A stretch of DNA of 64,000 nt from Paenibacillus sp. LHD-117 (GTDB lineage: Bacteria > Bacillota > Bacilli > Paenibacillales > Paenibacillaceae), in assembly GCF_030929555.1 (NCBI RefSeq), contig NZ_JAVFVT010000006.1:162796-226795 (forward strand), read 5' to 3'. The position numbers were made by a program, and so were the translations under genes. The notes under the pieces were generated by a model. It was not told the origin of the DNA. It searched no databases and was given only the letters and a program-made list of their open reading frames with translations. Of the stretch, positions 52,625 to 61,633 are shown in pieces. Within the stretch, counting starts at the first letter, position 1. Every line of letters begins with the position of its first letter.

Positions 52625-52643
52625 CTATAGATCATATCTATAG
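52625..52643. promoter_or_regulatory. Inverted repeat upstream of tkt
   Basis: CTATAGAT-CAT-ATCTATAG is a perfect 8-bp inverted repeat between the DUF2935 terminator and the transketolase start. It may be an operator; the binding protein is unknown. Confidence 0.35.
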
Positions 52644-52659
52644 TAATGCGCAAACCAAA

Positions 52660-52695
52660 AAGCCCCCGCCATGTAAGTACATGGAACAGAGGCTT
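52660..52695 (-). terminator. Terminator after the DUF2935 gene
   Basis: A stem including CCATGTA/TACATGG and AAGCC/GGCTT. On the minus strand it runs into TTTTTGG. Confidence 0.7.
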
Positions 52696-52713
52696 GGGCG
52701 AAAGAAAACTCAA

Positions 52714-53517
52714 TCAGTAAATTGGTTTTTTTCGCGTTAAAGTTGCTTCGAACATATCGATAATAAAAAGGAATCTTTCGGCTTCGCGGAAGACATGATC
52801 CGCAAGCAGCGGGTGAATGATGCTCTTGATGCGGCAAGCTTCGATTAAATCCTTTGCGGTCTGTTTGAAATCCCGCAAAGATTTGACCGACACCCGGTTC
52901 TGATCGAGAAATTGGTCAAGCAGCGGGACGGTTTGGGACTCAGGACGCATGGATTCCAAATCTTTCGCCTGGAACAGCAGCATGTCGAAATCATGGCTGA
53001 AATTTCGTGCTTGCTCAACCAATTGCCGTTCGGACGGGTCAAGCAAATGCCCGATGAATTTGGCGTGATCGGCCATGATTCGCAAGAAGAACACGTTTTC
53101 ATCAATGATCGCGTCCGGCAATGGCTCCAATCTTCCGGAATTCAGCTCTTCCAGCCGGTTTCGAAAATACATAGCTTCCCTGCTGACATGATCGACTAGC
53201 AGCGGAAAATTATTTCCTCCCGGAAGCTGACAGGAAAGGATTAATCCTAACACTTTTCTTTTGAAGGCCCAAATATGAGACGCCGCGTTATGAACTTCCG
53301 CATTAAAGCGCCGTATTTGATTAGGGTCTACTCCTGCCGGGAACGAATGCGATCTTCTTTCGATTTCTTCGAACAGGCCATAAAATTGATTGGCCTCGGC
53401 GATGAGCTGCGTATCTTCACACCTAAAACCTAATTTCAGAAAAAGGGAATGTTCTTTCATGATGCGCGACCAAAAACGAATTTCATCCAAGGAGCGGGCA
53501 ACAAACGCGTCGGACAT
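52714..53517 (-). CDS. DUF2935 family protein (ferritin-like helical bundle)
   Basis: A 267-residue all-helical protein. It has two repeats of the pattern RFWSRIMKEHSLFLKLGF and ENVFFLRIMADHAKFIGHLL, each with an Exx[FI]W..H arrangement, and VSREAMYFRNRL/VFREAERFLFIID helices that could bind metals. This matches DUF2935, related to ferritin-like bundles; no biochemical role is established to my knowledge. The ATG at 53517 has GGGAGGGA upstream. It is a single gene with a terminator. Confidence 0.85.
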   Translation of the reverse strand: MSDAFVARSLDEIRFWSRIMKEHSLFLKLGFRCEDTQLIAEANQFYGLFEEIERRSHSFPAGVDPNQIRRFNAEVHNAASHIWAFKRKVLGLILSCQLPGGNNFPLLVDHVSREAMYFRNRLEELNSGRLEPLPDAIIDENVFFLRIMADHAKFIGHLLDPSERQLVEQARNFSHDFDMLLFQAKDLESMRPESQTVPLLDQFLDQNRVSVKSLRDFKQTAKDLIEACRIKSIIHPLLADHVFREAERFLFIIDMFEATLTRKKPIY

Positions 53518-53618
53518 GATCGTCCCTCCCACAATGAGTTACTGTTTAACAAACAGTAATACATATTCGATGATTCTTTTTTGTATGTGCAAAAAAACAT
53601 TCTCCCAGTTCCTGGCGG

Positions 53619-54479
53619 TTAAACGCCGGAATACGCCATAAATCCGCCGTCCACCGGAATCGTCGTGCCCGTCACGAAACCTGAAGCCGCGTCGTCCGTC
53701 AGCCACAGAAGAGCGCCGAGCAAATCTTCCGGCTTGCCGAAGCGGCGCATCGGCGTGTGGGCGATGATTTTGCCGGAACGCGGGGTCAGCGAGCCATCTT
53801 CGTTCATAAGCAGCTTGCGATTCTGCTCAGTCAGGAAGAAACCAGGCGCGATCGCATTCACCCGGATGCCCGCATCCGCCATATGCACCGCAAGCCATTG
53901 CGTGAAGTTGTCGACGGCCGCCTTGGCTGCGCTGTAAGCCGGCACCTTCGTCATGGGAGAAGGCGCGCTCATGGACGATATATTAATGATGACGGGACTT
54001 GGGCGATCCAGCATCTGCTCCGCGAACACCTGGGAAGGAATAAGCGTTCCGATGAAATTCAAATCGAGCACGTTCCGGAAACCTGGGATGCTGAGGTCGA
54101 AGAAGCTGGTTACGCCTTCGGCGTTCCGGTCCTGAGGAGTGAACGTTTCGTTCGTCGTATTCGCGCTCGGATGATTGCCGCCGGCGCCGTTGACGAGGAT
54201 GTCGCAAGGGCCCAGCTTCTCCAGTACGATCCGGCCAGCCTCTCGCGTGCTGATTTCGTCGGTCACGTCACAGGTTACGCCGATGGCTATGCCGCCCGCT
54301 GCGAGGATTTGTTCCGCCACGGCATCGTTCTTGGCAGCCGTTCGTCCCAGAACGGCGACTTTGGCCCCTTGCCTCGCGAGCTCGATCGCCATGGCTCTGC
54401 AGAGTACGCCCGCTCCCCCGGTGACGACCGCGACTTTGCCTTTTATCGAATCATGGATGGGTTGCTGCTTGCTGCTCAT
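53619..54479 (-). CDS. uxuB: D-mannonate oxidoreductase, SDR type (UxuB/YjmF-like)
   Basis: A 286-residue SDR. The cofactor motif is [10 protein letters not shown], and [20 protein letters not shown] holds the catalytic Tyr and Lys; the insertion [18 protein letters not shown] and the end [12 protein letters not shown] are typical of SDR mannonate oxidoreductases, which interconvert fructuronate and mannonate with NAD(H). Its start overlaps the end of uxuA by 29 bases, with AAAGGAG inside uxuA, so the two are coupled. It is last in the gntR-uxuA-uxuB operon. Confidence 0.9.
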   Translation of the reverse strand: MSSKQQPIHDSIKGKVAVVTGGAGVLCRAMAIELARQGAKVAVLGRTAAKNDAVAEQILAAGGIAIGVTCDVTDEISTREAGRIVLEKLGPCDILVNGAGGNHPSANTTNETFTPQDRNAEGVTSFFDLSIPGFRNVLDLNFIGTLIPSQVFAEQMLDRPSPVIINISSMSAPSPMTKVPAYSAAKAAVDNFTQWLAVHMADAGIRVNAIAPGFFLTEQNRKLLMNEDGSLTPRSGKIIAHTPMRRFGKPEDLLGALLWLTDDAASGFVTGTTIPVDGGFMAYSGV

Positions 54480-55560
54480 GCCGGTCCACTCCTTTGCCGT
54501 TATTGGAATAGTCGAATCCGTCCCATAATCCCCACAAGTGCATGATACCTAACGCGCGGTCGTACAAGCCGTAACCGGGTCGGCAGCTCTCGTCCCAAAT
54601 TTGGCGGCCGTGGTCGGGCCGGACATAACCGGTGAACCCGATGTCATGGTACGCCTTCACGATCCCCGCGATATCGACCGAGCCGTCCCGCGTGCGATGC
54701 GAGCTTTCGATAAAATCGCCGTTCTCGTATCTGCGGATATTCCGAATATGCGCGAACGGAATTCGGTCCCCGAATTCGTGGATCATCGCAACAATGTCGT
54801 TAGCCGGATTCGCGCCGAGCGAGCCGCTGCAGAGCGTGATGCCGTTCGACGGATGATCGTACAGCTGAATGAGACGCCGGAAATTCGCCTGGCAGGTCAT
54901 GATGCGGGGCAATCCGAAGACGGGCCAAGGCGGGTCGTCGGGATGGATGGCCATCTTGATGCCGTTCTCGGCCGCGACCGGAATGATCGCCTGCAGGAAA
55001 TAATCGAGGTTCGCCCAGAGATGTTCTTCCGTGACGCCTTGGTACGCCCCGATCAGCTTCTTCATGTGCTGCAGACGCTCCGGCTCCCAGCCCGGCATCG
55101 TAAACGACGGATTGGCGTTAATCTGATCGACGAGCTCGTGCGGATCGATGCCCGCAATTATGCCGTTCTCATAGAACATGGCCGTCGATCCGTCCTCCAT
55201 TCTCTTGTGCAGATCCGTTCTCAGCCAGTCGAATACGGGCATGAAGTTGTAGCAGATCACTTTGACGCCGACCTCGCCCAGCTTCCGGATCGTACGTTTA
55301 TAATTGTCAATATAAACGTCCCGAGTGGGCAAACCAAGCTTAATATCCTCATGGACGTTAACGCTTTCAACGACGTCGATATGAAGGCCTTCTTTATCCG
55401 CGAGAGCCTTCAGCTCCAATATTTGGTCCATGGGCCATTCTTCTCCCGCGGGTACGTCATGCAGCGACCAGACGATGCCGTCGGTGCCCGGAATTTGTTT
55501 GATATAGCGGAGAGGCACGGTATCGTTGCCTTCTCCGAACCATCGGAATGTCATTCGCAT
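54451..55560 (-). CDS. uxuA: Mannonate dehydratase
   Basis: A 369-residue TIM-barrel enzyme that dehydrates D-mannonate to 2-keto-3-deoxygluconate. Family motifs: [20 protein letters not shown] at the start, [52 protein letters not shown] and [12 protein letters not shown], with His and Cys ligands in the usual places. Length matches Bacillus/Escherichia UxuA (about 360-394). It follows the GntR gene by 16 bases. Export to the KDG pathway is expected; no kdgK/kdgA is in the window. Confidence 0.95.
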   Translation of the reverse strand: MRMTFRWFGEGNDTVPLRYIKQIPGTDGIVWSLHDVPAGEEWPMDQILELKALADKEGLHIDVVESVNVHEDIKLGLPTRDVYIDNYKRTIRKLGEVGVKVICYNFMPVFDWLRTDLHKRMEDGSTAMFYENGIIAGIDPHELVDQINANPSFTMPGWEPERLQHMKKLIGAYQGVTEEHLWANLDYFLQAIIPVAAENGIKMAIHPDDPPWPVFGLPRIMTCQANFRRLIQLYDHPSNGITLCSGSLGANPANDIVAMIHEFGDRIPFAHIRNIRRYENGDFIESSHRTRDGSVDIAGIVKAYHDIGFTGYVRPDHGRQIWDESCRPGYGLYDRALGIMHLWGLWDGFDYSNNGKGVDRHEQQAATHP

Positions 55561-55576
55561 AGGTCAGGTCCCCTTA

Positions 55577-56257
55577 TCAGTCCTTGAAATAATTCGGATA
55601 TTGGATTCGAAGCTCTGCCTGATCCGCGATGTTGAGGGTCAAATGCTGCTTCATCAGCAACCTTGCCCCTGCCGCGTCCTTGGCGATGATCGCGTCTGCC
55701 ATCCGCCGATGCTGCTCGTACAGATGCCGCCAATCATGGGCGTTCGCCAGCATGAGCCTTCGGCTCCTGTTCAGATGGACGGTGAGCCCGTTCAACGTGT
55801 TCCAGGTGTGGCTCTTGCCGCAGCCTTCGAATAGAATCCGATGGAATTGTTCATCGAGCTCGAACATCTCGCCGTCGTCCTGCCCAGCCAAAGCTGCTTG
55901 CTGCATGGTCAAATTCGTCTCGAGCCGAAGAAGCGCGTCCTCCCGGAATGATCCGCAAGCCAGTTCGGCCACCGCGCATTCCAGATGCTCGCGCATGAAC
56001 CGCGCTTCCTCCACGAGAGCGGTATCGATCAGCGAAACGAATGTGCCCCGCTGGGGCAGCACCTGCATCAATCCTTCCTGCGCAAGCTTCATGAAGCTTT
56101 CCCGGACCGGGGTCCGGCTCACTTGGAATTTGAGCGAGGTTTCGTTCTCCGAAAGCGACGTTCCAGGCTTGAGCGCCAGGCTCAGAATTTGCTCTCGAAG
56201 CGCTGCATAAACGATGTCCCTAGCCGATCCCGTCCCTTGACGGCGCAGATCTACCAT
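55577..56257 (-). CDS. GntR-family regulator, FCD subfamily, of the uxu operon
   Basis: A 226-residue regulator. The winged helix is at 10-75 (IVYAALREQILSLALKPG, FQVSRTPVRESFMKLAQEGL) and an FCD ligand domain follows (ARFMREHLECAVAELA, ELDEQFHRILFEGCG). It is the first gene of the uxu operon, so it probably autoregulates and senses a hexuronate or its product. Two palindromes lie upstream, CGTATATACG and CAAGTATACATG. The latter resembles the GTATAC-type sites of GntR/UxuR proteins. Confidence 0.88.
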   Translation of the reverse strand: MVDLRRQGTGSARDIVYAALREQILSLALKPGTSLSENETSLKFQVSRTPVRESFMKLAQEGLMQVLPQRGTFVSLIDTALVEEARFMREHLECAVAELACGSFREDALLRLETNLTMQQAALAGQDDGEMFELDEQFHRILFEGCGKSHTWNTLNGLTVHLNRSRRLMLANAHDWRHLYEQHRRMADAIIAKDAAGARLLMKQHLTLNIADQAELRIQYPNYFKD

Positions 56258-56291
56258 GTGTTACTTCCCCATTTCCAAGAATGTTGTTTTT

Positions 56292-56335
56292 CGTATATAC
56301 GCCTTTACTGCCATACTACCATACAAGTATACATG
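56292..56335. promoter_or_regulatory. Two candidate operators upstream of the uxu operon
   Basis: CGTATATACG (56292-56301) is a perfect palindrome; CAAGTATACATG (56324-56335) matches its complement at 10 of 12 positions. Both lie in the divergent region between the uxu regulator and the AraC gene and could serve both. Confidence 0.45.
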
Positions 56336-56443
56336 TGAAAAAGGGGGAAGCCGCGAAATCATTTTCCGTGCCGAAAGGTTCGAACCGGCACTTTGTCGAA
56401 GTATGGAGGAAGTCATACAAACCGTGCGGAGGTGAACCGCGAT

Positions 56444-57334
56444 TTGCCAGCCATCCAGCCTTTAGACCTCAATCGCTTTCCTCTATATTTCGTATATAAA
56501 CGCAAAAGCGTAAGCGAGGAGCAATTCAAAAACATCTTCCATGCCCATCAAGGCATCGAGCTATTGCTCGTGCATGAAGGGATGGGCACGCTGATCGTGA
56601 ACCAAAGAAGCTACGACATTCGCCCGGGGACGGTGTGCGTTTTTCAACCATACCAGCTTCACGATGTTCGAATGAACGTAAGCGAAAGCCAGCCATTCGT
56701 TCGCTCCATCGTGCATTACGAGCCTGCCCATTACGAGTCTTATTTCGACAAATGGCCTAACTTGCAAAGCTTTTTCAAACATCTCCATAAAGGAAAGCTC
56801 CATTCCCCGTACCGGTTCGGACCGGAGGCGATGGAGCGGTTGTCGGAGATCTTGCTCGGCTTGGACGAACGGATCCCCGCCTTGTCCAAGGATCGGTACT
56901 TCGAAGAATTTTCCCTCTTCCTGCTTGTATTCTTCCGCATGTTCATGCAAGTATGGGAGCAGAAGCAGCCGGACGAATCCGGGTTGCGGGAAACAAGAAC
57001 CCCTCATCCGGCAGAGAAAATCATGGAATGGGTCGAACGCCATTACCGCGAGCCGCTCCGGCTGGAGAGGATGAGCAAAGAGCTGCATCTGTCCGCGCAT
57101 CACTTGTCCCATCTGTTCAAGGAAAACACGGGCAGCAGCATCACGGATTACTGGACGGCCAAGCGGATGCAGCAAGCCGTGCTCCTGCTCCTGTCTGGCG
57201 ATAGCCCCGTCGCCCGGATCGCGGAGGAGGTCGGCATCGCAAACTGCTCACACTTCTGCAAGCAGTTCAAAACCCATTTCGGAGAAACGCCGTACCGATA
57301 CCGCAAGCGATGGCAGGATACCTTCAAGTCGTAG
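56444..57334 (+). CDS. AraC-family regulator with cupin sensor
   Basis: A regulator of about 296 residues. The N-terminal cupin-like domain (FHAHQGIELLLVHEGMGTL, IRPGTVCVFQPYQLHDV) binds a sugar; the C-terminal two helix-turn-helix motifs are LERMSKELHLSAHHLSHLFKE and VARIAEEVGIANCSHFCKQF. The frame is open to TTG 56393; TTG 56444 has GGAGG 11 bases upstream, so the start is uncertain. It is divergent from the uxu operon and probably controls it or the neighbouring Gfo/Idh gene, with which it is convergent. Confidence 0.82.
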   Translation: MPAIQPLDLNRFPLYFVYKRKSVSEEQFKNIFHAHQGIELLLVHEGMGTLIVNQRSYDIRPGTVCVFQPYQLHDVRMNVSESQPFVRSIVHYEPAHYESYFDKWPNLQSFFKHLHKGKLHSPYRFGPEAMERLSEILLGLDERIPALSKDRYFEEFSLFLLVFFRMFMQVWEQKQPDESGLRETRTPHPAEKIMEWVERHYREPLRLERMSKELHLSAHHLSHLFKENTGSSITDYWTAKRMQQAVLLLLSGDSPVARIAEEVGIANCSHFCKQFKTHFGETPYRYRKRWQDTFKS

Positions 57335-57343
57335 CTAGCCTGC

Positions 57344-58498
57344 CTATGACCGGAAGTCGCTTCCGGTCGTGATGGCAGCCGGCTCGAAGTTCGCGACCGA
57401 TTTCTTTTTTTCATGGAAATGGGTTGCGTTTGCCTGAATGCCTTCCCGCGTATAAAAGGGATCGTTCGGCTCAAGCGGCAGGGCGACTAGCTCGCCCGAG
57501 CTGGCGGACTTGTAGATCGCCGTAATAAGCTCCAGCGTCTGTCGTCCGCTTATCCCGTCGACGAGTGGCAGCCCCGCGTTCTCGATTGCCTTCAGCACAT
57601 CGTCGATCTGGCCGGTATGGCCTTCGTATTCGACATCCGGCAAGCTTTCATATAACGTCTGGAGCTCCCGCTCAAGCTCGGAATTCGGTTCGGGAAAGCC
57701 GTTCGGGCCGGACACGGACGCCTTGACCTTCCATGGGGCGGACACTCTGGCTTTGGCTCCCTGGAAGACGAGCTGCTGCTCCTCGCCATGATGAACGACC
57801 GAGCTCGTGATTTGCCCAAGCGCTCCGCTCCCGAAACGCAGCATCCCCATAGAGAGATCCTCCACTTCGGCGTTGTCGTGAAATACGTTAGCCATGAATG
57901 CCTGCACATAGCTCGGACTGCCCATCATCCAGAGCAAGGCGTCCATGTGGTGGACGGCATGGTTCAGCGTTGGTCCGCCGCCCTCCTTCTCCCAGGTGCC
58001 CCGCCACCACAAATCGTAGTAACAATGCCCCCGCCACCAGAATGAGTCGACCTGCGCGTGCAAGATGTCCCCTATCAGCTTGCTGTCCAACACCGCCTTA
58101 AGTTTCATTAACGGAGTGCGAAAACGGTTCTGCGCGACGACCGACAACAGCTTGCCCGTTCTTCCCGCCGCTGCGTTCATCGCGTCGCATTCCTCGAGCG
58201 AAGAAGCCATCGGTTTCTCGACGAGAACATGCGCGCCGGCTTCCAAAAATTGAACGGCGATCGACGCATGCGTGTAGGGAGGCGTGCAGACGGAAACCAG
58301 GTCGATCTCTTCCGCCATTAGATCCTCGTAATTCGCAACGGCCCGGGCATCGAGACCGAACTTCCCGATCTGGGCGAGCGCCTTCTCCTCGTAGATGTCG
58401 CTGACCGCGACGATCCGGCAGCGATCCGGGAACTTCAAGTATGACGCGATATGCGCGTCGGATATGGCGCCAGCGCCAATAATGGCGACGTTAAGCAT
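57344..58498 (-). CDS. Gfo/Idh/MocA family oxidoreductase
   Basis: A 384-residue NAD(P)-dependent oxidoreductase. The Rossmann start is LNVAIIGAGAISDAHIASYL; the EKPMASSLEECDAM motif gives the conserved EKP Lys; GPTLNHAVHHMDALLWMMG supplies the His/Asp of the substrate-binding domain. These enzymes oxidise or isomerise cyclic sugars or inositols; the substrate here is unknown. It is convergent with the AraC gene (9-base gap) and is followed upstream by the long dispersed repeat. Confidence 0.92.
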   Translation of the reverse strand: MLNVAIIGAGAISDAHIASYLKFPDRCRIVAVSDIYEEKALAQIGKFGLDARAVANYEDLMAEEIDLVSVCTPPYTHASIAVQFLEAGAHVLVEKPMASSLEECDAMNAAAGRTGKLLSVVAQNRFRTPLMKLKAVLDSKLIGDILHAQVDSFWWRGHCYYDLWWRGTWEKEGGGPTLNHAVHHMDALLWMMGSPSYVQAFMANVFHDNAEVEDLSMGMLRFGSGALGQITSSVVHHGEEQQLVFQGAKARVSAPWKVKASVSGPNGFPEPNSELERELQTLYESLPDVEYEGHTGQIDDVLKAIENAGLPLVDGISGRQTLELITAIYKSASSGELVALPLEPNDPFYTREGIQANATHFHEKKKSVANFEPAAITTGSDFRS

Positions 58499-58523
58499 GG
58501 CTAATCCCCCTCATGTACGTTTT

Positions 58524-58780
58524 AGAGGTTGTTCAAAAAGTCCACTTTTGATCACGAAGTATACCAGGTAGCGTATTCGACATCGAATATTGAATTCAGC
58601 CGAAACTAAGCGAATGCTTTCGAAGTATGTTTCCTTCGGAAACATTGCAGGTGCTCACGTAGCTTACACTACGCTCCGCTCCTCATTTTCTAGCTTCATC
58701 CAATCTTCTACAGCGTTTTTGAAAAAAACGCAGCATCGTAAGCATACGCTCATGTGCTGAAAACCGGACTTTTTGAACAC
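58524..58780. repeat. Dispersed hairpin repeat, long copy
   Basis: A 257-base relative of the element at 3226-3402. It shares AGAGGTTGTTCAAAAA at the left, the CGTAG-N6-CTACG centre and CTGAAAACCGGACTTTTTGAAC at the right, the latter split in two blocks. Two extra segments are present. One carries the hairpin ATGTTTCC-TTC-GGAAACAT (58627-58645); the other carries GCGTTTTT/AAAAACGC (58713-58731). AGCGAATGCTT (58609-58619) pairs with AAGCATACGCT (58740-58750) at 10 of 11 positions. The remaining 58499-58523 and 58781-58933 hold nothing I can assign beyond the LysR promoter region. Confidence 0.75.
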
Positions 58781-58933
58781 GCATTTATATAACAATCGTA
58801 CCAAGTTTAAGCTAACCTTTGTGCTCGAATGTTGCGCCATTATGCCGTTGGTTTGCGATTCGCGTGTCGCGCGCGCTATAATGCAGGTAGTTTATATTCA
58901 TGCAATGAATACCAAAGACGGGAGCCATTAACC

Positions 58934-59818
58934 ATGTCTATCACGAACAATCACGAGTTGTACAAAGTGTTTTATTGGGCGGCGAAGACGGGGAGTTTGA
59001 CGAAGGCGGCGAACGCGCTCTACTTGACCCAGCCCAGCGTCAGCCACGCGATCAAGCAGCTGGAGGACCGATTCGGCATCGCTTTGTTTTACCGGAATTC
59101 AAAAGGGGTTATTCTAACGCAAGAAGGTTCGATCCTATATTCGTACATTGAGCAATCTCAAATCCTGATCTCGCTGGCCGAGGAGAAGATGGCCGCGCTC
59201 AAAAATCTGGACAGCGGCGAGCTTCGGATCGGGGGAAGCGACTCGCTGTTCAAACATTATTTGCTGCCGTTTCTGGAAGACTTCCATCATCGGCATCCCG
59301 GCGTCAAGCTTCACCTGAATCACGGAACGACGCCCGAAATCATCACATTCCTCAAAGAAGGAAGGATCGATCTGGGCGTCGTGCGCATGCCGATCGGCGA
59401 TTCGCAGCTGGAAGTGCGGGAGAGCATCAAGCTTCAGGACTGCTTCGTGGCAGGCGCGCGCTACGCCGAACTGAAGGACGAGGTGCTCTCGCTCGAGCAG
59501 CTGCTCCGGCATCCCGTCATCCTGTTCTCGCGGAATAGCCGGGCGCGAATGGCCATCACGGAGCTGTTCCAGCATTACGGCTATACGATCAAACCCGAGA
59601 TCGAGGTCGGGAGCGTCGATCTGCTCATCGAATTCGCGCGCAAGGGGCTTGGCATTTCGTACGTCACGAAGGAATTCATCGCCAAGGAGCTGGAAGAAGG
59701 CTCCCTCTTCGAAATCCAGCTGGACGTGCAGCTGCCGCCAACGCATGTGGGTCTCATGACGATGCGCAATATGCCCCTATCCCGCGCGGCGAATCAGTTT
59801 ATCGAGCTGGTTCGTTAA
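58934..59818 (+). CDS. LysR-family transcriptional regulator
   Basis: A 294-residue regulator. The helix-turn-helix is at 5-62 (YWAAKTGSLTKAANALYLTQ, PSVSHAIKQLEDRFG). The effector domain starts near 90 (SGELRIGGSDSLFKHYLLPF). ATG 58934 has GGGAG nine bases upstream; the longer frame from 58829 is unsupported. Its stop directly abuts the stop of the convergent dioxygenase gene. Effector and targets are unknown. Confidence 0.9.
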   Translation: MSITNNHELYKVFYWAAKTGSLTKAANALYLTQPSVSHAIKQLEDRFGIALFYRNSKGVILTQEGSILYSYIEQSQILISLAEEKMAALKNLDSGELRIGGSDSLFKHYLLPFLEDFHHRHPGVKLHLNHGTTPEIITFLKEGRIDLGVVRMPIGDSQLEVRESIKLQDCFVAGARYAELKDEVLSLEQLLRHPVILFSRNSRARMAITELFQHYGYTIKPEIEVGSVDLLIEFARKGLGISYVTKEFIAKELEEGSLFEIQLDVQLPPTHVGLMTMRNMPLSRAANQFIELVR

Positions 59819-60601
59819 TTATTTCTCCTGAATGATCTCATATTTCGGTTTTGCATTGTTGAAATCCGGGTTCTCGCCGCTTACCATGAGCCCCATTCCC
59901 CAGTCGAAGTGAACATCGGAGGTAGGCAAATCCGACGCATCCCTGTACTGGAACAAGACGTTCCTCCGCGTCCGCTCGCTTTTGTTGACGTCCGAGCCGT
60001 GAATGGTCAAGTAGTTGAAGAACAATACGTCCCCTGCTTTTGCGGGGCAAGGCGTGCCGGAGGAGATCGGATATTCCTTGTGGTTCAAATAATGCATGCC
60101 CACATGCGGCAGAGACCCTTGCTTATGCGAGCCCGGGATGACACACAAGCACCCGTTCTCTGTATCCGCATCGTCAAGATGCACGCTCGCGGCAAGCATG
60201 GAATGGTCGCGATGCGGGAAGTACGGGTAGTCCTGGTGCATCGGGAACGCGGCTCCGTTCGCGGGCGGCTTCACTAGCATTTTGGAATGGTGAAGCTGCA
60301 CGTTCGGGCCGATGATTCCGTTCAGCACCGCCGTCATTCTTGGATGGATGACTGCCCGCATGAAAGCCGCGTCATGATACTGAACGTCGTGGAATCCTTT
60401 GAGCACCAGCTTCTTCAGCTGTTCCGGCGGGAGGTAATCGCCCTGCCAAGCATGGTTATGATCCGCTTTCGCACGCGCCGCCCGCTGAATGATTTTCTCG
60501 ACCGCCTGCCTCATTTCTTCCACTTCGTTCTGATTGAACACCTCTCTGACAAGCAAATACCCATTCTCTTTGTAAAATTCCACATCTTTCTCATTAATCA
60601 T
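59819..60601 (-). CDS. Phytanoyl-CoA dioxygenase family protein (Fe(II)/2-oxoglutarate)
   Basis: A 260-residue non-haem iron oxygenase. The metal triad is His122 and Asp124 (PMHQDYPYF) and His201 (YLTIHGSDVN), with Arg210 for 2-oxoglutarate. The CVIPGSHKQG loop is typical of the PhyH family. Such enzymes hydroxylate small hydrophobic or sugar-like substrates; the target here is not deducible. It is divergent from an AraC-family gene with a 117-base gap, so the AraC protein is its likely regulator. Confidence 0.9.
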   Translation of the reverse strand: MINEKDVEFYKENGYLLVREVFNQNEVEEMRQAVEKIIQRAARAKADHNHAWQGDYLPPEQLKKLVLKGFHDVQYHDAAFMRAVIHPRMTAVLNGIIGPNVQLHHSKMLVKPPANGAAFPMHQDYPYFPHRDHSMLAASVHLDDADTENGCLCVIPGSHKQGSLPHVGMHYLNHKEYPISSGTPCPAKAGDVLFFNYLTIHGSDVNKSERTRRNVLFQYRDASDLPTSDVHFDWGMGLMVSGENPDFNNAKPKYEIIQEK

Positions 60602-60718
60602 TTTTATGCACCCTCTCGCTATTTGCTTTCGTTTCTAGTTTAATTATAGGAGGGGCAACGATTTCGGTATTTACCTAGAAAAGACATCCTTTTGCAAAAT
60701 TACGCCAAGGTGGTGTTA

Positions 60719-61606
60719 ATGGTCATGTATCAATGGGATAAAAGCGGCGAGCGGCTGAACCGGTTTGCCGGATTGCTGGAAGGGGAGAGCGTTTCGTTCC
60801 TCATCCACTATTGGGGAGTCGAAGAAGATTTGCCGGCCAACCCCGTGCACAAACATTCCTTTTTCGAGCTTTGTTACGTGAACGGAGGTACCGGCGTTTA
60901 TACCGAAGGGGAAACGTCCCATTCGCTATATCCCGGAGTCGCTTTCTGTTCGCGGCCCAATGTGTACCATCAAATCAAAGACGTTACTGGCCTAAATTTG
61001 TTATTCGTCGCGTTCGAAGCGATCGAAGACGTTCACGGAGATCATCAATTAGAGAGCTATAACAGGTCGCTTCTGCAAAGCGCGTCATGGATCGACAATG
61101 TCGGCGAATCCCCGACCGTTCAAATTTGGAAATCCATGCTGCTTCGTCACCCTTCCGCCTCGTCGCTGCCCGTAAGCCTGCTTCCCAAGCTTGCCTATTC
61201 GCTTCTTAGATCCGCTCCGTATTTGCTAGGCGCCCCTAACAACGCGGACAGCACGCCAGTGAGCGCATCGGCATCGCAAATCGTAAAGCGGGCGAAACGA
61301 TATATAAGGGATAATCTGGACAGGCCGCTTTCCTTAAGCGAGGTAGCCCGTTATTTAAATATTTCAGAACGCCAGTTATCGAGACTGATTGCCGGCAGCA
61401 TTCATGAATCGTTTACTTCGATCGTCCATACGGAACGAATTCGCGCCGCCGAGCTGCTGCTGACGAATACGACCGAGCCGATCAAAGCGATCGCCGAACA
61501 AACCGGATTTTCTTCCGTTCATTATTTCACGCGTCTGTTCTCCGAGGCCAAAGGTATTCCGCCCGGGGCATTCCGCGCCAAGCTGTCCGCTTCGTCCGAC
61601 GAATGA
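60719..61606 (+). CDS. AraC-family transcriptional regulator
   Basis: A regulator of about 295 residues. The cupin sensor domain (NPVHKHSFFELCYVNGGTGVY) precedes the double helix-turn-helix (LSEVARYLNISERQLSRLI and IKAIAEQTGFSSVHYFTRLF). Starts at ATG 60719 and 60725 both follow AAGGTGG; the TTG at 60692 is weaker. It is divergent from the dioxygenase gene and probably activates it in response to a small molecule. Confidence 0.87.
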   Translation: MVMYQWDKSGERLNRFAGLLEGESVSFLIHYWGVEEDLPANPVHKHSFFELCYVNGGTGVYTEGETSHSLYPGVAFCSRPNVYHQIKDVTGLNLLFVAFEAIEDVHGDHQLESYNRSLLQSASWIDNVGESPTVQIWKSMLLRHPSASSLPVSLLPKLAYSLLRSAPYLLGAPNNADSTPVSASASQIVKRAKRYIRDNLDRPLSLSEVARYLNISERQLSRLIAGSIHESFTSIVHTERIRAAELLLTNTTEPIKAIAEQTGFSSVHYFTRLFSEAKGIPPGAFRAKLSASSDE

Positions 61607-61633
61607 GCTCGTCTTCGCCGCACGCTTGCGCTT

